NCBI GenBank assembly: GCA_907165275.2
Contig: OU015659.1
Span: 12,566,501-12,630,500 of the forward strand
Source of the DNA: Zygaena filipendulae
Taxonomy: Eukaryota > Arthropoda > Insecta > Lepidoptera > Zygaenidae
DNA: 64,000 nucleotides
Direction: 5' to 3'
Within the stretch, counting starts at the first letter, position 1, and each line of letters opens with the position of its first letter. A model generated the notes under the pieces. It made no database searches. It had not been told where the DNA came from and saw nothing but the letters and a program-made list of their open reading frames with translations. This document shows, one piece after another, positions 30,166 through 40,076 of the stretch. The translations under genes were made by a program, and so were the position numbers.

Positions 30166-33100
30166 GTCTTTTACTATCAAGATTATGAATGAGGCTGAAT
30201 AATGAGGACTTATTCTCTTTTTACTAAAATTCGCCATCACGAAGAGACTAGGTTTAAAGTTACATAATACGGTTTATTGATAATAGTCAGAGATCAAACT
30301 TTGAAGCATAATCCAATACTACTAATCTCGATATTTTATGTTTCTGATAAATTTTCTAGATTAGCCTATTTCAAGTTAGCGATATACTCTCCTTTATTTT
30401 CTCACTGTAGGTACCTACTTATTAGTAGGTACATATTCCAACACTATCGTCGTAGCGGATTCTATTTAAACAACTAGTCTAAGTCTAAAGGTTAAATTTC
30501 TTACTGTATTAAAACGAACGGAGCACCTGAACACTCTCATGCTATCTGTAAAAGGGTCCAAAATCTTTCATTACTGAAAGTCAAAACGTTTGGCATTGAT
30601 ATCCATTTACTTGAGCCTACGTTTCTATGCTTCTTTGTACTAATAGCTTCTACTAATGTTACTTATCACGAATATGTTCGCGTTCTGCAAAACGGAATGT
30701 TTTAACCGAGAGATGGTTATACAAAATATCTTTGATAGCCAAGAAGGATCTAACGATACTACGATTTTCGATTTTCTACGAAATCCAGTGACATGATTTA
30801 TTTTAGAAGGCATCATAGATTATGAAGTCGTTCATATCTACAAGTTTCCGCTTAGGGAGGCCTTTACAAGATACAAAGTGCTCAACAGGGCAACAGCGTC
30901 ATTTTGCTAGTGGATCGTAAACACATAAGGTATCATAATAATGCAATTAAACCTGCCACGCCCTAATCAACTCTTATATTTTATATTTGGTATTATCTAT
31001 TATATTATTACAAGGCTTTGTCTCGTTCAGTTTATTTTAACATATTTTTAATGTCACTTACTGGTGTGATAATGATTCCTATCTTGGATAATTAACGCTT
31101 TGCGAAGATAAGTTTTTCTAGAATAAACTCAGAGTCCTTTTCATTTATTTTAGTATTGTTTAGTGTATTAGTTTCTCTAAACCGATATCTCTAATATCTA
31201 TGCAAAGATAATCTATAAAGTTATGGAATATAGTCGAAGAATACTTAAGCTGATAACTTATTTGGTCATATCTTTGTAATATGTCTGTCACTACACACTA
31301 CTCATTACGCGTTCACTGAATACGGCTCTATTATCTAGTTTGCAATTTATTGGACACCATACTAATGCCATATTATTTTTCAAGGTAAACAAATATTCTT
31401 CACCCTAGCGTAATACTCTAACAGACCTGTATAAAGAGTTGAAGAAGAATAGCATGGATATTTAAAAGATGATTAATTATTAGACAAAAAGTCTACTTGG
31501 ATCTTCACAATATTCATCTTATGGGTAATTGATGTATATATTATCAATTTACTGTTAGTTCTTGTTACTATGAGAGTATCTTTGGATTCATTCTGAGACT
31601 TACTTTTATAACGATTAACAAATTCATTGTTTATAAGAGTGTACCATAGCAGGCTCGGCAAAGTGATACTAACATGAAACCACACGCAAAATAGGCGCCC
31701 AGTCGTCGAATTGCGGAAACCAGCCCGTTTACCAATACTAACATGAAATCTTTCGCATCAATACGACATTCTAATACCTTTATTTACATTAAATGAAAAC
31801 GGAATATTAGGCAATTTCAAAGACTGTGAGAGAATTAATTGTGACTATTCTATCCGTGAGTTCACTTTTATGTAGTTACTATTTTGGTTTAGGTAATCCT
31901 CGTTGTGAATCTAAGTGGTGAACTGAAACTATACTGTATTCTTCTTTAACTATGGCGAAACGCCGACGACAATACTACACTGATCCCTACGTCAAGACAC
32001 GGTTAACGGTTAAGTAGTATCTCCAAAACCACCAGCTCAGAGTTCAAAACTGACATAACGAAGATTAACGCGACACGCGGTTTTCGGTAACTACGGCTTT
32101 CAACAACCTATAATAACACATACGTATAATATTGTAATTTTATATTTTAGACCTCGATATTGACGTTTAGGCAATGCATTAATAACGAATGGATATAATA
32201 TTTTAACCTTAATCACATGTTAATAAATCAACGACTACATGTGGTGATGACGCAATTAAATAATTATCCTATTGTAGGAACAGGAATTGTACAAGTATCC
32301 GAGAGCCATGTAGTGATTTTTTTTAAGGAAGATTCAAACCTTCAGGCGCTTTCTCTCATACGCTGAAATCTTTCTTAGAGATTTAGTTGGTATATGAAAT
32401 AATGACTGCTGAGGCAAGGTGATCCAACGAAACTACTTACTACGTAGTGTAGTAATATAATCTGTAATAAAACATTGTTTCGTTTGTCTCCCATTACTTT
32501 GGTCTAAGAGTTTATTCTTTAAATATACAAGTTTAAATGAATGAGAATTAAAACGAGTTAACTTTCACAAAGTCAATCACATTTTAATATAGATTAGCTA
32601 AAACTGCTAGAAAAAAAAGCTATGTCTGATGCTAAATTGTCATCATAATTTGTAATGGTGAGGTGTTATCTTAATTTTGCTATAATCAGGCTGTTTCCGT
32701 AAGGTTTTGGTGGTGTTTAAGGTTATTCATGTGATCATGCCCGTTACGTTATACATATAGGCAGGATAGTCAAACAACGGACCACTCTATATACGTTATA
32801 TTGTACCTAGAGTACAGTCTTGACCTAGTCACCTTGATTACGCCTCATAATTTTTATAATTGACATGAACTTAATTACGTCCTATTCAGATCGTACGGAT
32901 TAAGAAACAACAAAAGGATTTATTTAATTTAAATGGGGGTGTCGAGAAAAGAAAACTTGTTACAAAACGAATTTCGCACAGGTGAAACCGGGCACAGCTA
33001 GCGTCAAACGGCTTTCTACTACATAGATGCATGTTGTATCTATTATCTACGTTTAACAAAAGATGTTTTTTAAATTTTTGTGTTCCGACTAATCTTTGAG

Positions 33101-34473
33101 GCAGTTACACCGAAGCACGTTAAAACATTTGTTACAAGTGGATAACTGATGTTATAATAGTACATTGTGTTACATTTGGACGACGATAAGCAATAACATG
33201 TTAATCCACAAAATTAAGTTATTGATACAAAACTCTTTATCGAGAGTTATAGATCGTTTTTCAATGATGTGTTTAGCTTATCTATTACATTGTTTAAATA
33301 TCAACAAAATGTTTAAGATACAATTTGCTCAAACTTTTGCCAGTGTGGGTTAACGCACCATTGCCTATACCTATTATAGTATTTTGTATTCTAATGTCAT
33401 TCTTTTTATAAATTCATTTTATATTCTGATTTTGTATTTTTGTTGTGTTTTGATGGACTTAGGAGTCCTAATTTAGATCTAGAACCATTCACATCAAAAT
33501 TATTGTACCTGATAAAATATATTTTTGTAGGGTTTTCCTCAAATTAACACAGGAGAAACCGCAGAGTACTGTTAGTTTTTCAATAGACTCAAAAGACTGT
33601 AAGTAGTAAGTAGATCGGAATTTTTCTTATCAATAGATATTTGAAACCCTTGCTTTTTTTTGAGCTTTAATGATTTTCTTTTGAATTTATTTAGTTTTTC
33701 TTGCTAGTCTCATTTTATTACTGCATTTTGAGAGTCTTACTACATCTCCTAGGGATAAAAGCTCAAGCCCCTACTAGAGTGTTCCAACCTTAGTCACTAA
33801 GCAATACTTATTTGCTATTTAGGTACAACTGATTGACTCTTTACTAAGTTATTTAAGTAGCTGCGTTTTCAAAATTTGTCTAATTCACCAAATATTTTCT
33901 TATTAAAAATAACCACAGTAAAGTTAGATCTTGACTTCAGATAGGAGCAGTACCCATATTAGAAACATGGGAAAGGCACTGTAATGAATTATGAGTGAAT
34001 ACTTCGGTCACAAGACTGATGTTCTATTTTGTTTAAAGGTAGTCAGTCACTAATATTAGTCTTTCATTATAAGAAGAATAAAGAATGATTTCTAAAGCAC
34101 AGGTACAATATTATTACACTAGACTGCAAGATTAGACAATTCTTTAATCAAAATGTCATTACTGCATCCACAGATTTATGCTAAATGATTCAATAAAACT
34201 TTTCCTATCTGCATGATTATTAGGTACTTTATTCAAGTAACAGGTAGGTATGCTAACAGAATTAACTATAGGGTATCAGAGCTGGCAAAGTGCTATCAGC
34301 TTGAGGGCCATGAGCACAAGAGAAAACTAACATTTAGTAATAGGGTAATAATTCTGTTGCCGAACTATTCAGTTACATGTTAACTCAAAAAATAACTGTA
34401 ACAAATCCTCAAAATTCAAACTATTAACTTGCACCATGACTTTCAGAAAAAGGAAAAGTTCAACATTTATATC
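30166..34473. other. Interior of the LTR element: AT-rich, no gene seen
   Basis: More than 4 kb of AT-rich sequence with only short chance reading frames. A family-I repeat (GGCGAAACGCCGACGACAAT ... GCGACACGCGGTTTTCGGTA) lies at 31,935-32,110, with a relative at 39,725-40,010. A short inverted core fragment (GGTGAAACCGGGCACAGC) is at 32,962-33,001. Confidence 0.55.
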
Positions 34474-35335
34474 AGTAAACACTGCTATATGGGTAGGTAT
34501 CAATTTTAACTATATACTTAATGTCTGAAACTCATACTGTATGACTACTAAAAGAGAGAATAATCCAGCGTTTACATATTGTGTAAATACCGCTTTGTAT
34601 CAATAAATTTAACTGTGCATACTGTGTAAGCATATAAAGTTTGTATCAAGAATCGAGAACAAAGACTCATCCAGCGTTTACATGTTCAGTAAATACCGCT
34701 GTATAGATATGTTAGATAAGTACATACCAGATGAACTTGGTTTTCCAGTTGTAAGTTTTATTAGTAAACACTGCTATGTGGGTAGGTATCAATTTTAACT
34801 ATATACTTAATGTCTGAAACTCATACTGTATGACTACTAAAAGAGGGAATAATCCAGCGTTTACATATTCTGTAAATACCGCTATGTATCAATTAATTTA
34901 ATTGTGCATACTGTGTAAGCATATAAAGTTTGTATCAAGAATCGAGAACAAAGACTCATCCAGCATTTACATGTTCAGTAAATACCGCTGTATAGATATG
35001 TTAGATAAGTACATACCAGATTAACTTGGTTTTCCGGTCGTATGTTTTATTAGTAAACACTGCTACGTGGGTAGGTATCAATTTTAACTATATACTTAGT
35101 GTCTGAAACTTATACTGAATGACTACTAAAAAGAAGGAATAATCCAGCGTTTACATATTCAGTAAATACCGCTTTGTATCAATAAATTTAACTGTGCATA
35201 CTGTGTAAGCATATAAAGTTTGTATCAAGAATCGAGCACAAAGACTCATCCAGCGTTTACATATTCAGTAAATACCGCTGTATAGATATGTTAGATAAGT
35301 ACATACCAGATTAACTTGGTTTTCCGGTCGTATGT
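34474..35335. repeat. 289-bp tandem array, three units
   Basis: Units start AGTAAACACTGCTA at 34,474, 34,763 and 35,052. Each contains two copies of a near-palindromic motif, CCAGCGTTTACATATTC then AGTAAATACCGCT, about 105 bp apart. The spacing is regular and the units differ by few substitutions. Non-coding. Confidence 0.92.
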
Positions 35336-35356
35336 TATGTCGTTAGACCGCACTTT

Positions 35357-35470
35357 GAGAATCTAGATGCGCTGGGCAGCACCGTCGCTACCACGGTCTG
35401 CGCCTGGCGCCTTGAGAACCTAGATGTGCTGGGCAGCACCTTTGCAACCACTGTCTGCGCCTGGCGCCTG
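35357..35470. repeat. 57-bp tandem duplication
   Basis: Two units starting GAGAATCTAGATG and GAGAACCTAGATG, each with GCTGGGCAGCACC and CTGCGCCTGGCGCC. GC-rich against an AT-rich background, close to the right LTR. Confidence 0.9.
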
Positions 35471-35552
35471 TGTGTGATGCACAAGCACAAATTGCACAGG
35501 AGCGCCTTAGTCCTGACCATGGGTGTTTGGTTCCTTTATCGCACTTCTGAAA

Positions 35553-35767
35553 TGTTAGAAAATAATACTCGATTAATACATTAAGCAGCTGTTTTAATTA
35601 CTTTTTCACAAAAGGGCGCGAGTGCCATGCACTCCCGCCAATTTCCCAAACTCACAATGACAATCTCACTCACCGTTGACAGCTTCTATGCCTGACACCT
35701 GTCGCATGACGTTTATGTCACCTGTCACCTGTCAGTGCCAGAGATATTAAAAATGCAGACGCTAACA
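35553..35767. repeat. Right LTR, 215 bp
   Basis: Identical to the left LTR by eye over its full length. It is followed by ATCT, the same four bases that precede the left copy. Confidence 0.88.
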
Positions 35768-35771
35768 ATCT

Positions 35772-36640
35772 TAAATTGGAATCTGTGACTATAGGTATAT
35801 AAATGAATAGGTATAGATAAATTGTTTAAGTCGGTTGTTGTTGGGTGAAATACGATATGTGTATGTTGCATCCAAAGAGAAAATAATATATTTTCTTCAT
35901 TATAAACTATTTATCTGTTCTATGATTACACCAGCTGTTAGCTACTATTATCTAGACACGCGGGCGCGTGTCAAAGCCAAAGTTCTCAAGCTGACAGAAC
36001 TGGCGAGAGCACCGTGTGTAATATTACACGAACCATTTGGAGCCACTTTTCACCCCCCCATAATTCAAAAACCATTTAACTTAAACATGTCTAATTTGGC
36101 TCATGTATTAAGACTCGCGAGATAAATATATGCTCTAAATTTCATAAGCACAACTCAAACGGTTATTTAGATATTAACGTCGAAAAATCGTGATTTTTAT
36201 CACTGACTGACCTATAGACCAAAATTATAACGCACTTCCAGATGGCCTAGGAACTTGATATTTGGCATCAAGGTAGACTTTTAGGAGTAAACAATGGGAA
36301 AAATCTGAAAACTGGAAAAACTTAAAAAAAAATTATAAATAACAATAATTTAAGTTTTTCCAATCAAGAAGGTAACATAACAAAGTTAAGTATTGTAGTA
36401 TGCAACTGGCTAATCAGAAATTTGAAATATTCTTAATGATATATTATACGTCACTCAATTAAACTGAGTCCAATACATTTATTGTCAGCGCGAATTTTCC
36501 TATTTTCACTGATTTATGCGTATAAAACTAGCTTATATTCTCAAGTTAAAAGTGAATCAGTTTTTTTTACGTACGATAGGTACGAACATAGAATATAATT
36601 TATGAATATCTGTGAATATTTCATTAGTTTACGGAGATAT
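35772..36640. other. Intergenic, probable old transposon sequence
   Basis: A 96-residue frame at 35,835-36,125 has CGGGCGCGTGTCAAAGCCAA and TTTGGAGCCACTTTTCACCC, which looks like a dispersed repeat rather than a protein. Nothing else is visible. Confidence 0.4.
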
Positions 36641-36651
36641 CCATTACATAT

Positions 36652-36961
36652 TTGACATGGAAAGTTTCGTATGTAAAAATGATGAATAATTATTTTTCAA
36701 ATATAAAATCGCTTGTGGATAGAGACGGTTATTCCGTATGGAAATTTAAACTCCGTATGTACATTATCGTCGGATATCATGAAGGTGACGATATATCTGC
36801 TCAGCAGAAATCTCGTAACGACGAAGGCGTTATGGAAAATTATCGAAAATATGTCTCCCAGTAGAGGGCATGTCACAGTTATCGACTCATGTAAGGTCAG
36901 CCAAGCAGGCTTGGGATGCTCTTTCGTCAGCTTACGACGGCGACGTATAAGCCTCGAATAG
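36652..36961 (+). pseudogene. Ty1/copia gag N-terminal fragment, frameshifted
   Basis: The first frame reads IKSLVDRDGYSVWKFKLRM, the copia-type gag start (LDGxNYxxWKxxM). After a frame change the same protein family continues as SAKQAWDALSSAYDG and then stops. The piece is truncated, broken and surrounded by no other copia domain. It is a dead remnant. Confidence 0.75.
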
Positions 36962-37264
36962 AAACTGTCTACACATTTAGATTAGTCACTGTTTATGTTT
37001 GTTTCTTTATCTGTGTGTTGCGTGGAAATAAGAGTATTTTCTTCTTCTTCTTAAACTGTACAGGTACTGCACTCAGATGAAATAAAAAGTTTTAGTTAAC
37101 GAAATAAAAAGTTTTAATTATGTTAAGTTTTTATTTCGTTTAGGTACTACATAGATGATTTTGACTCCAATATATGACATACATATAGGCACGATCCGAA
37201 GGGGATGGGGAGGATGAACTAGTACCTAATACCTACTAATAATTTCTGTACAAAAAGTAGTGAT

Positions 37265-37754
37265 ATCCTATCAAAAACATAAATGTGAAAGTGGAAGCCA
37301 AAGTCAGTGCTTAGTTGTCGACTTCGCCGACAAAAGAATTGATATCTAAATAGGTGCCAAGTTCTGTAGATAATCCTGAAATATATTCAAAGGAGCATAG
37401 AACTTGGCTAGTTTTCACATTAAAGTTATCTTTAGCTAGTCAAATTATGTATCTTCTTTATATTATTATGAGCAAGTAACTGTTTTATACTGTAAGGTCA
37501 ATAGATCTCACCCCTTTAATATTTGGTTTGCTGGTAAAAACAAGCCAATATCAAAAATATTTATACTATAGTTTTCAGCCAAATATAAGATAACTTGAAT
37601 GTGAAAACTAGCCAAGTTGTATGCTCCTTTGAATATATTTCAGGATTATCTACAGAACTTGGCACCTATTTAGATATCAATTCTTTTGTCGGCGAAGTCG
37701 ACAACTAAGCACTGACTTTGGCTTCCACTTTCACATTTATGTTTTTGATGGGAT
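37265..37754. mobile_element. 490-bp foldback element
   Basis: Arms of about 165 bp (37,265-37,430 and 37,590-37,754) are near-perfect inverted repeats. For example GTGGAAGCCAAAGTCAGTGC on the left has its complement GCACTGACTTTGGCTTCCAC on the right. The loop is AT-rich and there is no coding capacity. No clear target duplication was found. Confidence 0.85.
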
Positions 37755-38117
37755 GTTTATGAACAAGGAATTGCTGGTTTTTGAGAGGGAACCATAATAG
37801 CTAAATTCAAACATGGGAGTTTTTTTTTTTGTAAATCAGGGCCTTTTCGAGAACTTCTTTTTAATAGGTACCTAGGTTTAGGTATCTGGCAAAAACTAAT
37901 ATGAAAATTGTGAAAATTGTTGAACAAGTAAATGGCTGTTATAGACGCCAAAGGCTCACAAAAGAAGAAATTACCTCCTTGTATTACCTCTCAGAAGAAT
38001 AACTTACCTATTGTCTTTTAGACCAAAGAGAATTTAATTACGTTAATAACTTCGTTTTAGATGTCAAAACAAACGTAGGTAATGAAAATCTCGTTAAATC
38101 TAAATGGATAACCATCG

Positions 38118-39374
38118 ATGTCGACTACTAAAAGATGTAAGCTTGTATGTATGCTCGGATTATTCGCGGCTAGTTACGTAATTTATAAATATAACCATTC
38201 CCAAGACCCACATCACTTCGTGCCTAGCAACTTACATAAATATTTACGTGTTGGTATAGAATATGAACGGCCTTTAGCTGAAGCTGAGCGAAATATGCTG
38301 AGGGTGAAGCTGGAAAATATTAACGCAAGAAAGGAGACGTTGAACTGGCGCTCGTACGGGCCGGTGCTGGCGCAGACGCCGACGCTGGTGGTGCAGGTGG
38401 GGGGCGGATCGGGCGCCGCGCGGCGCGTGCGCTACCTGGTGGCGGCGCTGGCGCAGGTGCACGGCATCCACACCGCGCTGCTCGTCGTGTCGCACGCGCG
38501 CTACCGCCCGCCGCTTCATCGCCTGCTTGACTCCATCGACTACTGCAAGGTCGTCCAGATATACTACCCCTACTCCGTACAGCTGTATCCAGACAGGTTC
38601 CCCGGACCCTATCCCGATGAATACGAGAGTGACGAAGCGACGAACATGTACAAATCTGTTCCAGTCGTTGTGAAACGGAACGCAACGCTGACCGAACAGA
38701 AGCAGCATTGGTGGTGGACGGCGAAATTTGTGTTCAACGAGATGGAATGGTCTTCCATCCACAAAGCGTTGGTAATGTTTATGCAGGACGACGACTACGT
38801 GTCCCCAGATGTGTTGCGGGTGCTCTCGTACGCGGAGCGTGCCTTCTCATACTTCATTAGCGCTGAGGTCATATCGCTGGGTGGAATATACTCTGATAGC
38901 TTGGCCTATGACGTACTAACCGTTGACTCTTGGAGACCAGTTTTTGGACGGGGTCTAGCGTTCAACAAAACGACATGGAAAAAAATATTAGATTTGGAGG
39001 GTCTTTTCTGTATGTACGACGATTATCGTTGGAGCTACTCCCTGTGGAATTTGTTCACAATGTTTCCGAAGGGTCATGCGGAGATGGTGGCTGCTGTCGC
39101 GCCAAGAGTGTTCTCGACTAGTGGATTTGGTAGTTCCACTGTTGGAGCTGAAAAAATCTGGCGGCGGTTCACAAAGGCCAAATTATATCCTAGTTCTATG
39201 AAAGTAGCGTGTGTTTATGGCTTGGAAGGGAAAGTGGCAAGACCACAGAAGGTACCTCGTCAAGGCAGTGGAGGATGGCGTGACCTGAGGGACCAGCTAC
39301 TATGTCTCGGCTCCAAATTCGACGTCACTGCTCACACTCCGAAGACTTTAGAACTTTTTGTCAATAAAACATAA
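38118..39374 (+). CDS. MGAT2-like GlcNAc-transferase II paralogue, copy 1 (418 aa)
   Basis: Single-exon gene related to alpha-1,6-mannosyl-glycoprotein 2-beta-N-acetylglucosaminyltransferase, the Golgi enzyme that adds the second GlcNAc branch of complex N-glycans. Seen: a short N-tail and membrane anchor (residues 8-24), a stem, then family landmarks YYPYSVQLYPDRFPG (149-163), EQKQHWWWTAKFVF (193-206), YDDYRWSYSLWNLF (300-313) and GGWRDLRDQLLC (385-396). The human EEDH metal motif is replaced by QDDD (223-226). The family's PRIFHAGDCGMHH block becomes PRVFSTSGFGSST, losing the His I recall as a metal ligand. An out-of-frame ATG at 38,104 overlaps the start. A likely polyadenylation signal AATAAA lies at 39,529. 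Activity on the usual substrate is doubtful; membership of the fold is not. Confidence 0.88.
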   Translation: MSTTKRCKLVCMLGLFAASYVIYKYNHSQDPHHFVPSNLHKYLRVGIEYERPLAEAERNMLRVKLENINARKETLNWRSYGPVLAQTPTLVVQVGGGSGAARRVRYLVAALAQVHGIHTALLVVSHARYRPPLHRLLDSIDYCKVVQIYYPYSVQLYPDRFPGPYPDEYESDEATNMYKSVPVVVKRNATLTEQKQHWWWTAKFVFNEMEWSSIHKALVMFMQDDDYVSPDVLRVLSYAERAFSYFISAEVISLGGIYSDSLAYDVLTVDSWRPVFGRGLAFNKTTWKKILDLEGLFCMYDDYRWSYSLWNLFTMFPKGHAEMVAAVAPRVFSTSGFGSSTVGAEKIWRRFTKAKLYPSSMKVACVYGLEGKVARPQKVPRQGSGGWRDLRDQLLCLGSKFDVTAHTPKTLELFVNKT

Positions 39375-40076
39375 CAAACTATACAATATACCTACCTAGT
39401 ACTTAATGGTCTTGTAAAAGTAATTTATTCTAGCTCACGACTGGCTCTCATATTGTTTGATAGCTTTGGTGTTCATATTCTATTTCTGTACCATTTTTAA
39501 GCAAGTAAAAAGTTCATAAATTAATGAAAATAAAAGTTTATTAAAACGCTTTTGGTGGATCTGCGGAAAATTACTGACACTGAAATTATATAGTGTGTGT
39601 TGACTGAGTCTAATATCCCACCCTGGGAATTTACTAAATGATCTGAATTCATTTGGATCCAGTCCTGTTACCTATTTGAAAATTAATTTAAAAACATTAG
39701 CATGATAAAACGCCTCGAAGCTATACTAAGCTCGCAGTTCTTCTTCTTCTTCTTTAATAATGGCGTCTATAATTATAATTTGACAATGACAACGTTTCTT
39801 AGTAATAAAAATCTCATCATCTACTTCTTCAATAGTGGCGAAACGCCAATAACGATGTTAGATTGTTCCCCAAGTTAAAACATCACTTTCTTGTAAGCCA
39901 GTTTCCTGCTCAGGGTCCAAAATAGATGCTGAAAAGTGACTGAAATAACGAAGACAAACGTGATACGCGTGTTTTCGGTACGGCTTTCACTCGTCAACAA
40001 CCAAGCTCGCAGTTGTGAAAGAAATTTTTAATCTTTCTTAACATTCATTACTGACTTGTGAACTGTCAAGTGAGCG
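39375..40076. other. Spacer between MGAT2-like genes
   Basis: It includes the 3' untranslated region of copy 1, with AATAAA at 39,529-39,534. A family-I repeat at 39,725-40,010 (AATAGTGGCGAAACGCCAAT ... GATACGCGTGTTTTCGGTAC) is related to 31,935-32,110. The promoter of copy 2 must lie here but no motif is clear. Confidence 0.5.

Larger units (their letters stand above)
26880..35771. mobile_element. LTR-bounded, coding-free element (LARD-like), 8.9 kb with target sites
   Basis: Two direct 215-bp repeats (26,884-27,098 and 35,553-35,767) are identical base for base by my reading, start TGTTAG and end CTAACA, and are flanked outside by the same four bases ATCT (26,880-26,883 and 35,768-35,771). 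That is the signature of a single recent LTR-retrotransposon insertion. The 8,454-bp interior has no reading frame for gag, protease, reverse transcriptase or integrase. It contains a duplicated 160-bp block, a 78-bp satellite split by a LINE 3' end, a family-G copy, a 289-bp tandem array and a 57-bp duplication. No clear primer-binding site or polypurine tract adjoins either LTR, so the orientation is unknown. It would need enzymes from another element. Confidence 0.82.

Noticed and set aside
35335..35520. 61-residue minus-strand frame with repeats
   Set aside because: It is the 57-bp duplication read in frame.
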